A stretch of 64,000 nucleotides of DNA. It comes from Euzebyella saccharophila. Its GTDB lineage: Bacteria > Bacteroidota > Bacteroidia > Flavobacteriales > Flavobacteriaceae. The notes below the pieces were generated by a model that saw only the letters and a program-made list of their open reading frames with translations, had not been told where the DNA came from and did not search any database. The translations under genes were made by a program, and so were the position numbers. The first letter of the stretch is position 1. Each line of letters begins with the position of its first letter. Below are positions 35,335 to 44,803 of the stretch, one piece after another. The stretch lies in contig NZ_JACYFJ010000001.1 in assembly GCF_014855495.1 (NCBI RefSeq), positions 1,302,001 through 1,366,000 on the forward strand, in the 5' to 3' direction.

Positions 35335-35422
35335 TAGCGCGATTGTCACGCTCGTGCCAACAGTAATATAAAGTAAAGACAAGGATTTATAATGAGTAGA
35401 AAACAATAACAAAACACCCCTG
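35335..35422. repeat. 88-base direct repeat R1, copy 2
   Basis: Second copy of 34520-34607 (83/88 identical), starting 12 bases after the orphan gene. The GCGCGA...TCACGCTCGTGC hairpin is partly weakened here by two changes. Confidence 0.85.
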
Positions 35423-35452
35423 TAAAAACCGTTTTGGTTTTTACTGTCCCCT
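35414..35452. repeat. ACACCCCT...GTCCCCT repeat, copy d with a different hairpin
   Basis: The flanks match copies b and c, but the internal stem is GTAAAAACC-GTTTT-GGTTTTTAC, unrelated in sequence to AAAGTAATG/CATTACTTT and still perfectly paired. Confidence 0.75.
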
Positions 35453-35456
35453 CTCC

Positions 35457-35476
35457 CTCCCGATAGCTATCGGGAG
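35457..35476. repeat. Perfect 20-base palindrome (CTCCCGATAG/CTATCGGGAG)
   Basis: Counterpart of 34663-34682 with compensating changes in both arms. A partial third copy (CTATCGGAAG) follows immediately. Confidence 0.8.
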
Positions 35477-35492
35477 CTATCGGAAGAAGGGG

Positions 35493-35533
35493 GCGACGTT
35501 GTGCCAACAACGGGCGAGCAGAAGCGATGGAGG
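35493..35533. repeat. 41-base direct repeat R2, copy 2
   Basis: Second copy of 34726-34766 (40/41 identical), followed by CGGGGGATGTA, which also occurs at 34701-34711 before R2 copy 1. The gene-free interval 35323-35633 therefore consists of R1, repeat d, the palindrome, R2 and the groEL terminator. Confidence 0.85.
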
Positions 35534-35574
35534 CGGGGGATGTAATCTTTCAATATTGAATCTTGAATTAGGCT

Positions 35575-35614
35575 AAATAAAAAAAGCCGTTCCAAAATTT
35601 TTGGAACGGCTTTT
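35575..35614 (-). terminator. groEL terminator
   Basis: GCCGTTCCAA (35586-35595) pairs with TTGGAACGGC (35601-35610) and the flanking A and T runs extend the stem. The T-rich tail follows on the minus strand; it may also stop plus-strand transcripts. Confidence 0.85.
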
Positions 35615-35633
35615 ACTTTTTTGGATGATGGAA

Positions 35634-37280
<1,647 letters not shown>

Positions 37281-37379
37281 TTATCGTTTTTTAAAATTTA
37301 AAATCCAATAATCCTACACCACAAGGTTTAGAATAATTCTTGGAGTTTATTTGTATTTAAGTGTTGTTGATTTTTTAGC

Positions 37380-37658
37380 TTAGACAATTGCCAAAACGTC
37401 GCTTTCGCGCATCATAAGGTAATCTGCACCTTCCAATTTTAGCTCAGTACCGGCATATTTTCCATAAAGAACGGTGTCACCTACCTTTAAGGTCACTTTT
37501 TCGTCTTTAGTGCCAGGACCCACGGCAACAACCTTACCTTGTTGCGGCTTTTCTTTTGCGGTGTCTGGAATGTAAATGCCGGACGCTGTTTTTGTCTCAG
37601 CAGCCATAGGCTCGATAAGTACTCTATCTGCCAATGGTTTAATGTTGACTTTTGCCAT
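37380..37658 (-). CDS. groES: 10-kDa co-chaperonin GroES
   Basis: A 92-residue Gro[15 protein letters not shown] opens the protein, the mobile loop reads [11 protein letters not shown], and [15 protein letters not shown] and ESDVLAIV are the C-terminal strands. It caps the GroEL ring. It is first in the groES-groEL pair. A symmetrical TGGCA-N7-TGCCA element lies 46 bases upstream of the ATG. No CIRCE-type element was found. Confidence 0.98.
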   Translation of the reverse strand: MAKVNIKPLADRVLIEPMAAETKTASGIYIPDTAKEKPQQGKVVAVGPGTKDEKVTLKVGDTVLYGKYAGTELKLEGADYLMMRESDVLAIV

Positions 37659-37703
37659 ATTTTTAGTTTTTAGTTTGAAACATTATTAAACTCGTATCCT
37701 GTT

Positions 37704-37720
37704 TGGCAGAAATTATGCCA
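37704..37720 (-). promoter_or_regulatory. TGGCA-N7-TGCCA element upstream of groES (operator or sigma-54-like)
   Basis: TGGCA (37704-37708) and TGCCA (37716-37720) form a perfect dyad. On the minus strand TGGCATAATTTCTGC also fits the sigma-54 layout, with GG and GC twelve bases apart, though TTGC reads CTGC. It lies between the secG terminator and groES. Confidence 0.4.
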
Positions 37721-37748
37721 TGTACTAAAAACTGACACATTGTTAAAC

Positions 37749-37780
37749 AAAAATGCCAGCTTGTCATTCAAGCTGGCATT
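37749..37780 (-). terminator. secG operon terminator
   Basis: AATGCCAGCTTG (37752-37763) pairs perfectly with CAAGCTGGCATT (37769-37780) over a five-base loop, with a T run on the minus strand. It separates the miaB-to-secG operon from groES-groEL. Confidence 0.88.
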
Positions 37781-37800
37781 TTATACAATTTTGTCTCTTA

Positions 37801-38163
37801 TTATAGGCTGTCAGACGGCGTAGTTGCCGGAGCCGGAACTTCCTCAGGAAGTGATTCCGGTACGGTTTCAGGAACCGTTGTCTCTATATCATCGCCATTT
37901 AACAACTTGGAATCATTGGTGCCAAAGTTGCCTTTAAGTGCAATGTTGGAAGCTAAGATGAGAACTACCAACAAAATGGCCAAGGTCCATGTGCTTTTAT
38001 CCAGAAAATCCCCTGTCTTTTTTACACCGCCAACAACTTGGCTTCCGCCACCTCCAAAAGAAGAAGATAATCCTCCGCCTTTAGGGTTCTGTACCATAAT
38101 GACTAGAACCAACAAAAAGCAAACGATGATGATAAGGATTAAAAAAATGGTAAACGTGCTCAT
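37801..38163 (-). CDS. secG: Preprotein translocase subunit SecG
   Basis: A 120-residue SecG with two membrane helices (about 2-20 and 58-76) and the conserved loop VQNPKGGGLSSSFGG between them. The C-terminal extension (about 85-120) is Pro/Glu-rich and longer than in E. coli, as usual for Bacteroidota. SecG stimulates SecYEG/SecA export. It begins seven bases after the preceding TPR-like gene and ends the operon. Confidence 0.95.
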   Translation of the reverse strand: MSTFTIFLILIIIVCFLLVLVIMVQNPKGGGLSSSFGGGGSQVVGGVKKTGDFLDKSTWTLAILLVVLILASNIALKGNFGTNDSKLLNGDDIETTVPETVPESLPEEVPAPATTPSDSL

Positions 38164-38170
38164 AACTTCC

Positions 38171-39091
38171 TTACTTGTTATCTAATTGAATTCTTTCCAC
38201 CGCTTTAATTCGGTCTGCAAAGAAACCACTTTTTTCCGGATATTTCAAACTTAAAATTTTATAGGCTTGAATGGCTTTTTTATACTTCTTTTGCTCGAGG
38301 TACACCTTTGCCAAAGTCTCCGTCATTAGCTCCTTTTTGTCGATTTTTATCGATTCTGAAATGGCTATTTTTGGTACGTTTTCTTTAGGTTTGATTTTGG
38401 GATTTTCCGCTATGAACTTATCAATTAGGTCGAATTTCTTCTTTTTGAGTACTTCTTCCTCCAAGGAATTGTCTTCTTCCTTTACCTTTTCCTTTGATTT
38501 CTTTTTAGAAGTTTCCTCAGGTGTATCCTCTCGCTTAACGGATTTAAATGCGGTAAGCTGAAGCCACTCTCCAAAACTGTATTTTTCCCTTTTTGTGAAT
38601 GGTAACGGTTCACCAATTTCCAAATCCTTCTCCGCCATTTGCTTGGAACGTGCAATTTCAGCATCAATACTGGGGTCTTTGGAAGAAAAAAGTTGAGGGT
38701 CAAGAATGCTATCCGCTTCCTGTTTGGAAATGGGTATGGGCTCTTTGGTGTCCTCTTCTGCTTTATCAATTAAAATTTCCTCGGAGATAATTTCAGTGTC
38801 TTCCAAGGAAGTGGACTTACCAGAAATGGTATCAGCAATGGCATTTTGTAAAAAATCTTGAGAGGTAATAAAATCGAATAGTACATCACGGTCCGTGGTG
38901 TATGCCGCGGTCAGCTTAAGGGCGTTGTTGTACTTAAAACTATTAAGGTTCTTTAGGCCCTTTAAATGCAATGCCCGTGCCGCCTGAAAATAGGGGTACT
39001 CCTCCAGCACCTCTTCCAACTGATTGGTCTGAACAGGGTTTACCACCTTTTCCGGGTTTTGTAATAAGTATGTAAAATCCTTTACATTCAT
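38171..39091 (-). CDS. TPR-like protein of unknown function between lptE and secG
   Basis: A 306-residue protein. An N-terminal helical domain (VLEEYPYFQAARALHLKGLKN, about 28-50) leads into a long, charged, probably disordered centre (KKKSKEKVKEEDNSLEEEVLKKKK, about 195-220), and a C-terminal helical repeat of TPR type (TLAKVYLEQKKYKKAIQAYKILSLKYPEKS). No signal peptide is seen. The gene is conserved at this place in Flavobacteriia, 23 bases after lptE and seven before secG. A role in envelope assembly is plausible only from context. Confidence 0.82.
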   Translation of the reverse strand: MNVKDFTYLLQNPEKVVNPVQTNQLEEVLEEYPYFQAARALHLKGLKNLNSFKYNNALKLTAAYTTDRDVLFDFITSQDFLQNAIADTISGKSTSLEDTEIISEEILIDKAEEDTKEPIPISKQEADSILDPQLFSSKDPSIDAEIARSKQMAEKDLEIGEPLPFTKREKYSFGEWLQLTAFKSVKREDTPEETSKKKSKEKVKEEDNSLEEEVLKKKKFDLIDKFIAENPKIKPKENVPKIAISESIKIDKKELMTETLAKVYLEQKKYKKAIQAYKILSLKYPEKSGFFADRIKAVERIQLDNK

Positions 39092-39114
39092 AGGGCCTTG
39101 TTACTAGACTTAGA

Positions 39115-39633
39115 TTACCAATCTGCCAAAGAGGCATTAAAGATATCTTGGGTAATTCGTTCAAAAATTACTTCTAAGGCTTCGTCCTTTACGGCAGATA
39201 GCTGCAAATTATCGGCATAATCATAAAAGAAAGAAAATCTTTGGTCAAAATCTGCATCTTCCTTTGTTTTATTATAGAATCTCACTTTCACTGCCATAGA
39301 TAGTCTATTTTGTGCAGCGGTCTGCTGGGCAGTTGCACTCATAGGGGAAATCCGGAATTCAACAATTTCGCCTTCATAAAGTAAATCCCCTCCAGAAGAT
39401 ACCAAATTTAGGCTGGTCTGGTTTTGAATACGGTCTTGTAAGGCCAAGGTAAAATCACGATCCAAGCCCGGTTCAAAAGTGGAACCCGGACTTTGCGTGG
39501 CATAATTTTGAAATCTGGGTACGCTAAAGGTCGTTGCCGTACCTACATTACCGCCCGTAAAATTATATACGCCACAACCACTTAAACTAAGGGTGAGTGC
39601 TATGCAACCAAGATAATATAAAATGCTTTTCAA
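39115..39633 (-). CDS. lptE: LptE-like LPS-assembly lipoprotein
   Basis: A 172-residue lipoprotein with lipobox LSLSGC and the LptE-family pattern GVYNFTGG, SVPRFQN, FTLALQDRI, LLYEGEIVEF. LptE plugs the LptD barrel that delivers LPS to the outer surface. No in-frame ATG gives a sensible start; the best start is TTG at 39633, right before the signal peptide, which may keep translation low. It lies between the sigma-54 activator (28-base gap) and the TPR-like gene. Confidence 0.87.
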   Translation of the reverse strand: MKSILYYLGCIALTLSLSGCGVYNFTGGNVGTATTFSVPRFQNYATQSPGSTFEPGLDRDFTLALQDRIQNQTSLNLVSSGGDLLYEGEIVEFRISPMSATAQQTAAQNRLSMAVKVRFYNKTKEDADFDQRFSFFYDYADNLQLSAVKDEALEVIFERITQDIFNASLADW

Positions 39634-39661
39634 GATTCTAGTTCTTATGAAATGAATGAAT

Positions 39662-40930
39662 TTACAGATCGTACTGCTTTATTTTTCTATAGAGGGTACG
39701 TTCAGAAATGCCTAGCTCTGCAGCAGCGGCCTTTCTTTTTCCGCGGTTACGCTCCAAGGATTTTTTGATCAGTTCTACTTCCTTTTCCTGTAAAGATAGG
39801 GTTTCTTCTTCCTCTATTTCCTCGGCAAAATGGTACTTGTCCTCTGCGGGAGGTCTACTTACGGGTGTTTCTACTTTGGGTTCCGGTAAATGTAGTACCT
39901 CTAAGGAGGAACGGTCTATATCTTCAACATCTTCACCATTTTCTCCGTAGATTTTTCTAATAAGGCCTTCATTTTCTTCCTGTACCTTTTCGCCATTGTC
40001 ATTCTTCATGAGCTCCAAGGTCAATTTTTTAAGGTCATTTAGGTCGCTTTTCATATCAAAAAGAACCTTGTACAGAATTTCACGCTCGTTGCTAAAATCG
40101 CTTTCGTCCTTCTTCTGGTTCACCACAGCCGGTAAATTGGTGCTTCCGGAATTTGGTAAATAACTATTTAAGGTAGACCAGGAAACCTGCCTGCTTTCCT
40201 CAAGAACGGAAATTTGTTCAGCAATGTTTCTGAGCTGCCTAATGTTACCCGGCCAGCGATATTTGAGCAACAGTTGTACGGCATCATCATCCAAACGGAT
40301 GGTAGGCATTTTGTATTTCTGACCAAAATCTGAAGCGAATTTTCTAAAAAGAAGGTGAATGTCTTCCTGTCTTTCACGTAACGGCGGAATGTTTATTTCT
40401 ACCGTACTTAATCTATAGTAAAGGTCTTCGCGAAACTTTTCCTTTTTAATGGCCTCGTACATATGTACGTTGGTGGCGGCCACAATACGAACATTGGTCT
40501 TTTGTACTTGGGATGATCCTACTTTTAGAAATTCACCGTTTTCCAAAACCCTTAAAAGCCTTACTTGGGTGGTAAGGGGCAGTTCCCCAACCTCATCCAA
40601 AAAGATGGTACCACCATCGGCCACCTCAAAATATCCGCTTCGGGTTTGGGTAGCTCCTGTAAAAGCGCCCTTTTCGTGACCAAAAAGTTCACTGTCTATG
40701 GTTCCTTCAGGAATAGCTCCACAGTTAACGGCAATATATTTAGCGTGTTTTCTATGGCTAAGGGAGTGAATGATCTTTGGAATGGATTCCTTACCAACCC
40801 CACTTTCTCCGGTAACCAATACGGAAATATCCGTTGGTGCCACCTGAACCGCTTTTTCTATGGCCCGGTTAAGTTTGGGGTCATTGCCAATAAGTTCAAA
40901 ACGTTGCTTTATAGCCTGTACACTTTCCAT
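39662..40930 (-). CDS. Sigma-54-dependent transcriptional activator without receiver domain
   Basis: A 422-residue AAA+ enhancer-binding protein. Walker A is GESGVGKE (41-48), the sigma-54 contact loop GAFTGA is at 88-93 and Walker B GTIFLDE at 107-113. The C-terminus holds a Fis-type helix-turn-helix (AAAELGISERTLYRKIKQYDL). There is no N-terminal receiver, GAF or PAS domain, so activity must be set by expression, a partner protein or the acidic linker (about 290-380). It lies in the miaB-lptE-secG operon, conserved in Flavobacteriia; its targets are not known from sequence. Confidence 0.93.
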   Translation of the reverse strand: MESVQAIKQRFELIGNDPKLNRAIEKAVQVAPTDISVLVTGESGVGKESIPKIIHSLSHRKHAKYIAVNCGAIPEGTIDSELFGHEKGAFTGATQTRSGYFEVADGGTIFLDEVGELPLTTQVRLLRVLENGEFLKVGSSQVQKTNVRIVAATNVHMYEAIKKEKFREDLYYRLSTVEINIPPLRERQEDIHLLFRKFASDFGQKYKMPTIRLDDDAVQLLLKYRWPGNIRQLRNIAEQISVLEESRQVSWSTLNSYLPNSGSTNLPAVVNQKKDESDFSNEREILYKVLFDMKSDLNDLKKLTLELMKNDNGEKVQEENEGLIRKIYGENGEDVEDIDRSSLEVLHLPEPKVETPVSRPPAEDKYHFAEEIEEEETLSLQEKEVELIKKSLERNRGKRKAAAAELGISERTLYRKIKQYDL

Positions 40931-40980
40931 AATATGCTTAACCGTTAAAAAACGGTGTTGTTATTTATATTTGAATTGGG

Positions 40981-42429
40981 TTAGCCCTGATTTTTTGAAT
41001 AGCCAACCGCCTTGCCCAAAAGCGTGGCAGAAGTACAATCTTGCATTTCAACCAAGACAAAATCACCCACTTGGTAATGTTCCTTAGGAAAAACGGCAAC
41101 CGTATTTTGCGAGTTTCGGCCCATCCAATGGTCATCTGAACGTTTAGAACTTCCCTCAATTAGAACTTCTTGAACTTTTCCCAAGTTGGCTTGAATGCGC
41201 TCAAAGGAGTGTTGTCTTTGTAGGTCAATAATTTCGGTAAGCCTTCTTTTTTTGATATCATCGGGCACATCATCCTCCAATTTTCTTTCAGCTAGTGTGC
41301 CTGGCCTTTCGGAATAGGCGAACATAAAACCATATTCGTATTTTACATATTCCATTAAGGACAAAGTATCTTGGTGGTCTTCTTCCGTTTCCGTTGGGAA
41401 ACCTGCGATCATATCCTGTGATATGGCACAATCCGGTATAATCCTTTTAATGTTGTCTATCAGTTCAAAATATTCTGCACGTGTATGTAGGCGGTTCATG
41501 GCCTTCAAAATACGGTCACTACCACTTTGAACGGGAAGGTGAATGTAATTACAGATATTTTCATATTTGGCCATGGTGTGAATAACATCCAAGGTCATGT
41601 CCTGTGGATTGGAGGTTGAAAACCTAATACGCATTTTAGGCTGTGCCAAGGCCACTTTTTCCAATAATTTTGAAAAGTTAACGGCCGTGGCGCGTTCCAT
41701 TTCCGAAGCTTTGTCAAAGTCTTTTTTAAGCCCTCCACCATACCATAGATAACTGTCCACATTCTGGCCTAAAAGGGTAATTTCCTTGAAGCCTTTTTCC
41801 CATAGGTCATTTACTTCTTGGATAATGGACTGTGGGTCTCTGCTGCGCTCCCTTCCCCTTGTAAAGGGTACCACGCAAAAAGTACACATATTGTCACAAC
41901 CGCGGGTAATGGAAACAAAGGCTGTGATTCCGTTCGTGTTAAGCCTTACAGGTGCAACGTCTCCGTAAGTTTCTTCCTTGGATAGAATGACGTTCACCGC
42001 ATTGCGACCTTCATCTATTTCTTGAATTAAATTGGGTAGGTCTTTGTAAGCGTCCGGCCCAACCACCATGTCCACAATTTTTTCCTCTTCCAGAAATTTA
42101 TGCTTGAGTCGTTCTGCCATACATCCAAGAACACCCACTTTTAAATGGGGACGGTCTTTTTTTATCGCATTGAATTTCTCCAATCGCTTTCTAACGGTAA
42201 GCTCTGCTTTTTCTCGTATGGAGCAGGTGTTTACCAATACTAGGTCTGCTTCATTTAGTTGTTGTGTGGTATCAAAGCCTTCTTTAGAAAGAATGGATGC
42301 CACAATCTCACTATCTGAAAAATTCATTTGGCAACCATAGCTTTCAATATAAAGTTTCCTTGTATTGCCATTGGTACCGTCTAGTGAAAGGGTGGAACCT
42401 TGTAAAGATTCGTCAATTGTTTTTTCCAT
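40981..42429 (-). CDS. miaB: tRNA-2-methylthio-N6-dimethylallyladenosine synthase
   Basis: A 482-residue radical-SAM methylthiotransferase modifying A37 of tRNAs that read UNN codons. The N-terminal UPF0004 domain supplies Cys33 (GCQMN), Cys69 ([10 protein letters not shown]) and Cys103 (LGCMAER) for one [4Fe-4S] cluster. The radical-SAM motif [10 protein letters not shown] gives Cys178, Cys182 and Cys185, followed by [15 protein letters not shown] domain ends the protein. It heads the operon running to secG and has a good sigma-A promoter. Confidence 0.97.
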   Translation of the reverse strand: MEKTIDESLQGSTLSLDGTNGNTRKLYIESYGCQMNFSDSEIVASILSKEGFDTTQQLNEADLVLVNTCSIREKAELTVRKRLEKFNAIKKDRPHLKVGVLGCMAERLKHKFLEEEKIVDMVVGPDAYKDLPNLIQEIDEGRNAVNVILSKEETYGDVAPVRLNTNGITAFVSITRGCDNMCTFCVVPFTRGRERSRDPQSIIQEVNDLWEKGFKEITLLGQNVDSYLWYGGGLKKDFDKASEMERATAVNFSKLLEKVALAQPKMRIRFSTSNPQDMTLDVIHTMAKYENICNYIHLPVQSGSDRILKAMNRLHTRAEYFELIDNIKRIIPDCAISQDMIAGFPTETEEDHQDTLSLMEYVKYEYGFMFAYSERPGTLAERKLEDDVPDDIKKRRLTEIIDLQRQHSFERIQANLGKVQEVLIEGSSKRSDDHWMGRNSQNTVAVFPKEHYQVGDFVLVEMQDCTSATLLGKAVGYSKNQG

Positions 42430-42456
42430 GTATTATTCCATCATAAATGCGGGCTG

Positions 42457-42489
42457 CAAATATAGGGCTTTATCTATCAGTGTGACAAA
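42457..42489 (-). promoter_or_regulatory. Sigma-A promoter of the miaB operon
   Basis: On the minus strand TTTG (complement at 42486-42489), a 21-base spacer and TATATTTG (42457-42464) precede the miaB ATG by 27 bases. Confidence 0.7.
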
Positions 42490-42533
42490 TTGACAGTGAA
42501 CTTTAATAGTATTTTAAACATAGGTCAGTTCCT

Positions 42534-42541
42534 TATATTTG
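42534..42541 (+). promoter_or_regulatory. Sigma-A -7 box for the 42575 gene
   Basis: TATATTTG lies 33 bases before the ATG at 42575. The -33 region is not clear. It is divergent from the miaB promoter within about 150 bases. Confidence 0.5.
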
Positions 42542-42574
42542 TTTCATAACAATCAACCAATTGCCACATTAAAT

Positions 42575-43312
42575 ATGGATTTTAACCAAGTTACCTCTCG
42601 GATTTCAAAAAGCGATAAATTGGAATTTGGGGCTATTTTAACCAAGACTTTTGAATTGTATAAAAAAGTATGGCTCCAAGGTTTTTTTACCCTACTATTT
42701 GGGCTTTTATTAATTGCCCCATTTTACGTACTGTTATACATACCCATGATTGCGGCCGGAGTAACTGAGCCTGATATGTTGAAATCTGAAGAAATGAGTC
42801 CGGTATTGGGTCTAATGATGATGGTGCTAATGCCAATTTTAATGGTTGCTGCTATGACTACGGCCATCGCCCTTAATGCCGCTTTTCTAAGAATTTGCCA
42901 TCACAAGTATCACAATTTGGATGTACAGGATGATTATTTTTATTTTTTTAAAAATGGTAGGTGGAAAAAGAGTTTGGCACTTGGGCTTATAATGTTGGTA
43001 ATGGCTTTTTTAGGCGCCATGATGTGTGGGGTAGGTATTATTTATTTTGTAGTGCCCATTTCTTTGTTGCCCGCATTTTTTGCTTTTGCTGAAAGTCTTT
43101 CACCTATTGAGATTACAAAAGCTAGTTTGCAATTGGCCAATAAGAATTGGTTGGTCATTTTTGGTTTGATACTGCTAACGGGATTCATTGCAGAGCTGGG
43201 CATAATTCTTTGTTTTGTTGGCATTCTGTTTACTGCCATGCTCTCAAAAATACCTATGTATTTTGTATATATGGATGCTATGGAAAGCGCTAACGATACA
43301 GAAATTATTTAG
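42575..43312 (+). CDS. Polytopic membrane protein of unknown function
   Basis: The ATG at 42575 (MDFNQVTSR) is preferred over an upstream in-frame codon at 42539 that would fall inside the -7 box. It gives 245 residues: a soluble N-terminus (about 1-25), then about five membrane segments with loops such as FLRICHHKYHNLDVQDDYFYFF and the helix SPIEITKASLQLANKNW. The layout resembles membrane proteins of the glycerophosphodiesterase-membrane-domain/DUF type in Bacteroidota, but no catalytic motif is seen. Confidence 0.75.
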   Translation: MDFNQVTSRISKSDKLEFGAILTKTFELYKKVWLQGFFTLLFGLLLIAPFYVLLYIPMIAAGVTEPDMLKSEEMSPVLGLMMMVLMPILMVAAMTTAIALNAAFLRICHHKYHNLDVQDDYFYFFKNGRWKKSLALGLIMLVMAFLGAMMCGVGIIYFVVPISLLPAFFAFAESLSPIEITKASLQLANKNWLVIFGLILLTGFIAELGIILCFVGILFTAMLSKIPMYFVYMDAMESANDTEII

Positions 43313-43383
43313 TTAAATAATAGTTATGTTACGCAACTAAACGGTGAATTTTCCATCTTTTGGGAAACAAACCACTTGCTATT

Positions 43384-44685
43384 ATGAAAAAGACTTTTCT
43401 AGTATTGTTCCTAGCCTTTACGGCACTATTTACCTCTTGCTCCGATGATGATAACTCTGAAAAAAAGGAATATCGCGTAGCGGTGCCCCTTACATCGGAT
43501 TTAAGGGTTTTTAAAGAAGAGGCCGTTGATGTTATGGAGCCAGAACCTATACAGCAATCCGGTAAGATATATGCATATCAAGACTTTGTGTTCGTTAATG
43601 ACCTTTACAGAGGTATTCATATTATTGATAACAGTAACCCGTCCACTCCACAAAATATAGCATTCATTAAATTGGAGGGTAATAACGACATCTCTATTAA
43701 AAACGATAGATTATATGCGGATAGTTATGGTGATTTGGTAATTTTTGATATCTCGGACATTGATAATATACCTGCGGCGAAAAGAATTGAAAATGCTATT
43801 TATCAAGAATTTTGGTGTACGGTAGGGTTCGATGTGGATTGGCCAGAGGCCGATTATTTTGATTATAGCGAGTTTGATGCCGGAAATGAGGCTATAGTTG
43901 GTTGGGAAGTGAAGAGAGAACGTCTGAGCCAAGCAGAGTTTGAAAGTAGGTTTGGTTATAATGATTTGGCGTTGCAAGATGGTATTGCCTTTAGTGAACC
44001 TGCCAGAGCTGAAAGTGCTGCTTCTGATAACAGTACGGGACAAGGTGGTTCTTTGGCTCGGTTCAAGATTGTAGGCAACTATTTATATGCAGTAGAATGG
44101 TCCAGTATCAGCATTTTTGATATTTCCGATTTAGATAACCCTGTTACCTTAGAGGATGTGTACACCAACGGCGCCATAGAGACTATTTATAATCAGGGTG
44201 AAATTCTGTTTTTAGGAGGGCCACAGGGAATGTACATCTACGATATAAGTAATCCTGAGAAACCGGTTTTTGTGTCGGACTTTCAGCACGGGACAGCATG
44301 TGACCCCGTAGTGGTTGATGGGGATTGGGCCTTTGTTACCTTAAGGGGCGATACTTTTTGTGGCAATACGGAAAGTGGTCTTTACGTGGTAGATGTATCC
44401 AATTTGACAAATCCATCCTTGTTTAAATTTTATCCATTAGCGGGACCTTATGGTTTGGGCTTTAAGGAAGAGTTATTGTTTGTTTGTGATGGTGCGGATG
44501 GTTTAAAAGTTTTTGACAAAAGCGATGTGGGCAACATTAAACTTATAAATCATTTTAAAGATATTGTTACTTATGATGTAATTCCGCTATCACAAAGTTT
44601 ATTGATGATTGGGGACGGAGTGCTCTATCAATATGCCTATTCTGAAGGGAATATTGAACTTTTAAGTGAATTTAGTCTTAACTAA
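43384..44685 (+). CDS. LVIVD-repeat beta-propeller lipoprotein
   Basis: A 433-residue outer-surface or periplasmic lipoprotein. The start is the ATG at 43384, giving signal MKKTFLVLFLAFTALFTSC; the codon at 43360 would add eight unrelated residues. After the acidic tether SDDDNSEKKE, LVIVD-type repeats are visible (YGDLVIFDISDIDNI, SSISIFDISDLDNP, GMYIYDISNPEKP, GLYVVDVSNLTNP, GLKVFDKSDVGNI), the blades of a beta-propeller. The function of these proteins is unknown. It ends at a strong terminator before topA. Confidence 0.87.
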   Translation: MKKTFLVLFLAFTALFTSCSDDDNSEKKEYRVAVPLTSDLRVFKEEAVDVMEPEPIQQSGKIYAYQDFVFVNDLYRGIHIIDNSNPSTPQNIAFIKLEGNNDISIKNDRLYADSYGDLVIFDISDIDNIPAAKRIENAIYQEFWCTVGFDVDWPEADYFDYSEFDAGNEAIVGWEVKRERLSQAEFESRFGYNDLALQDGIAFSEPARAESAASDNSTGQGGSLARFKIVGNYLYAVEWSSISIFDISDLDNPVTLEDVYTNGAIETIYNQGEILFLGGPQGMYIYDISNPEKPVFVSDFQHGTACDPVVVDGDWAFVTLRGDTFCGNTESGLYVVDVSNLTNPSLFKFYPLAGPYGLGFKEELLFVCDGADGLKVFDKSDVGNIKLINHFKDIVTYDVIPLSQSLLMIGDGVLYQYAYSEGNIELLSEFSLN

Positions 44686-44704
44686 TCCTTTATAATAAAG
44701 CTCT

Positions 44705-44732
44705 AAACGCCCCGTTATGTCGGGGCGTTTTT
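44705..44732 (+). terminator. Terminator after the LVIVD lipoprotein gene
   Basis: AAACGCCCCG (44705-44714) and CGGGGCGTTT (44721-44730) form a perfect stem followed by TT. It separates this unit from topA. Confidence 0.88.
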
Positions 44733-44776
44733 AGTTTGCTAGCCTAGCTGTTGTAAGGCAAATTAAAAATTTCAAT

Positions 44777-44784
44777 TACTTTTG
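44777..44784 (+). promoter_or_regulatory. Sigma-A -7 box for topA
   Basis: TACTTTTG lies 19 bases before the topA ATG, and TTG at 44751-44753 is a loosely spaced (23-base) partner. Confidence 0.5.
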
Positions 44785-44803
44785 TTGCATCAAAAAACCG
44801 TTA

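Noticed and set aside
33250-35545. Possible CRISPR array from the repeated units
   Set aside because: Only two to four copies, irregular spacing of hundreds of bases, different repeat types, and no cas genes nearby.
35323-35633. Insertion-sequence remnant
   Set aside because: No transposase-like frame, terminal inverted repeats or target-site duplication could be identified; only the hairpin repeats and the groEL terminator are present.
39115-39633. Upstream extension of lptE to an ATG
   Set aside because: The frame is open upstream but contains no ATG before the sigma-54 activator gene; TTG at 39633 gives a perfect lipoprotein signal.
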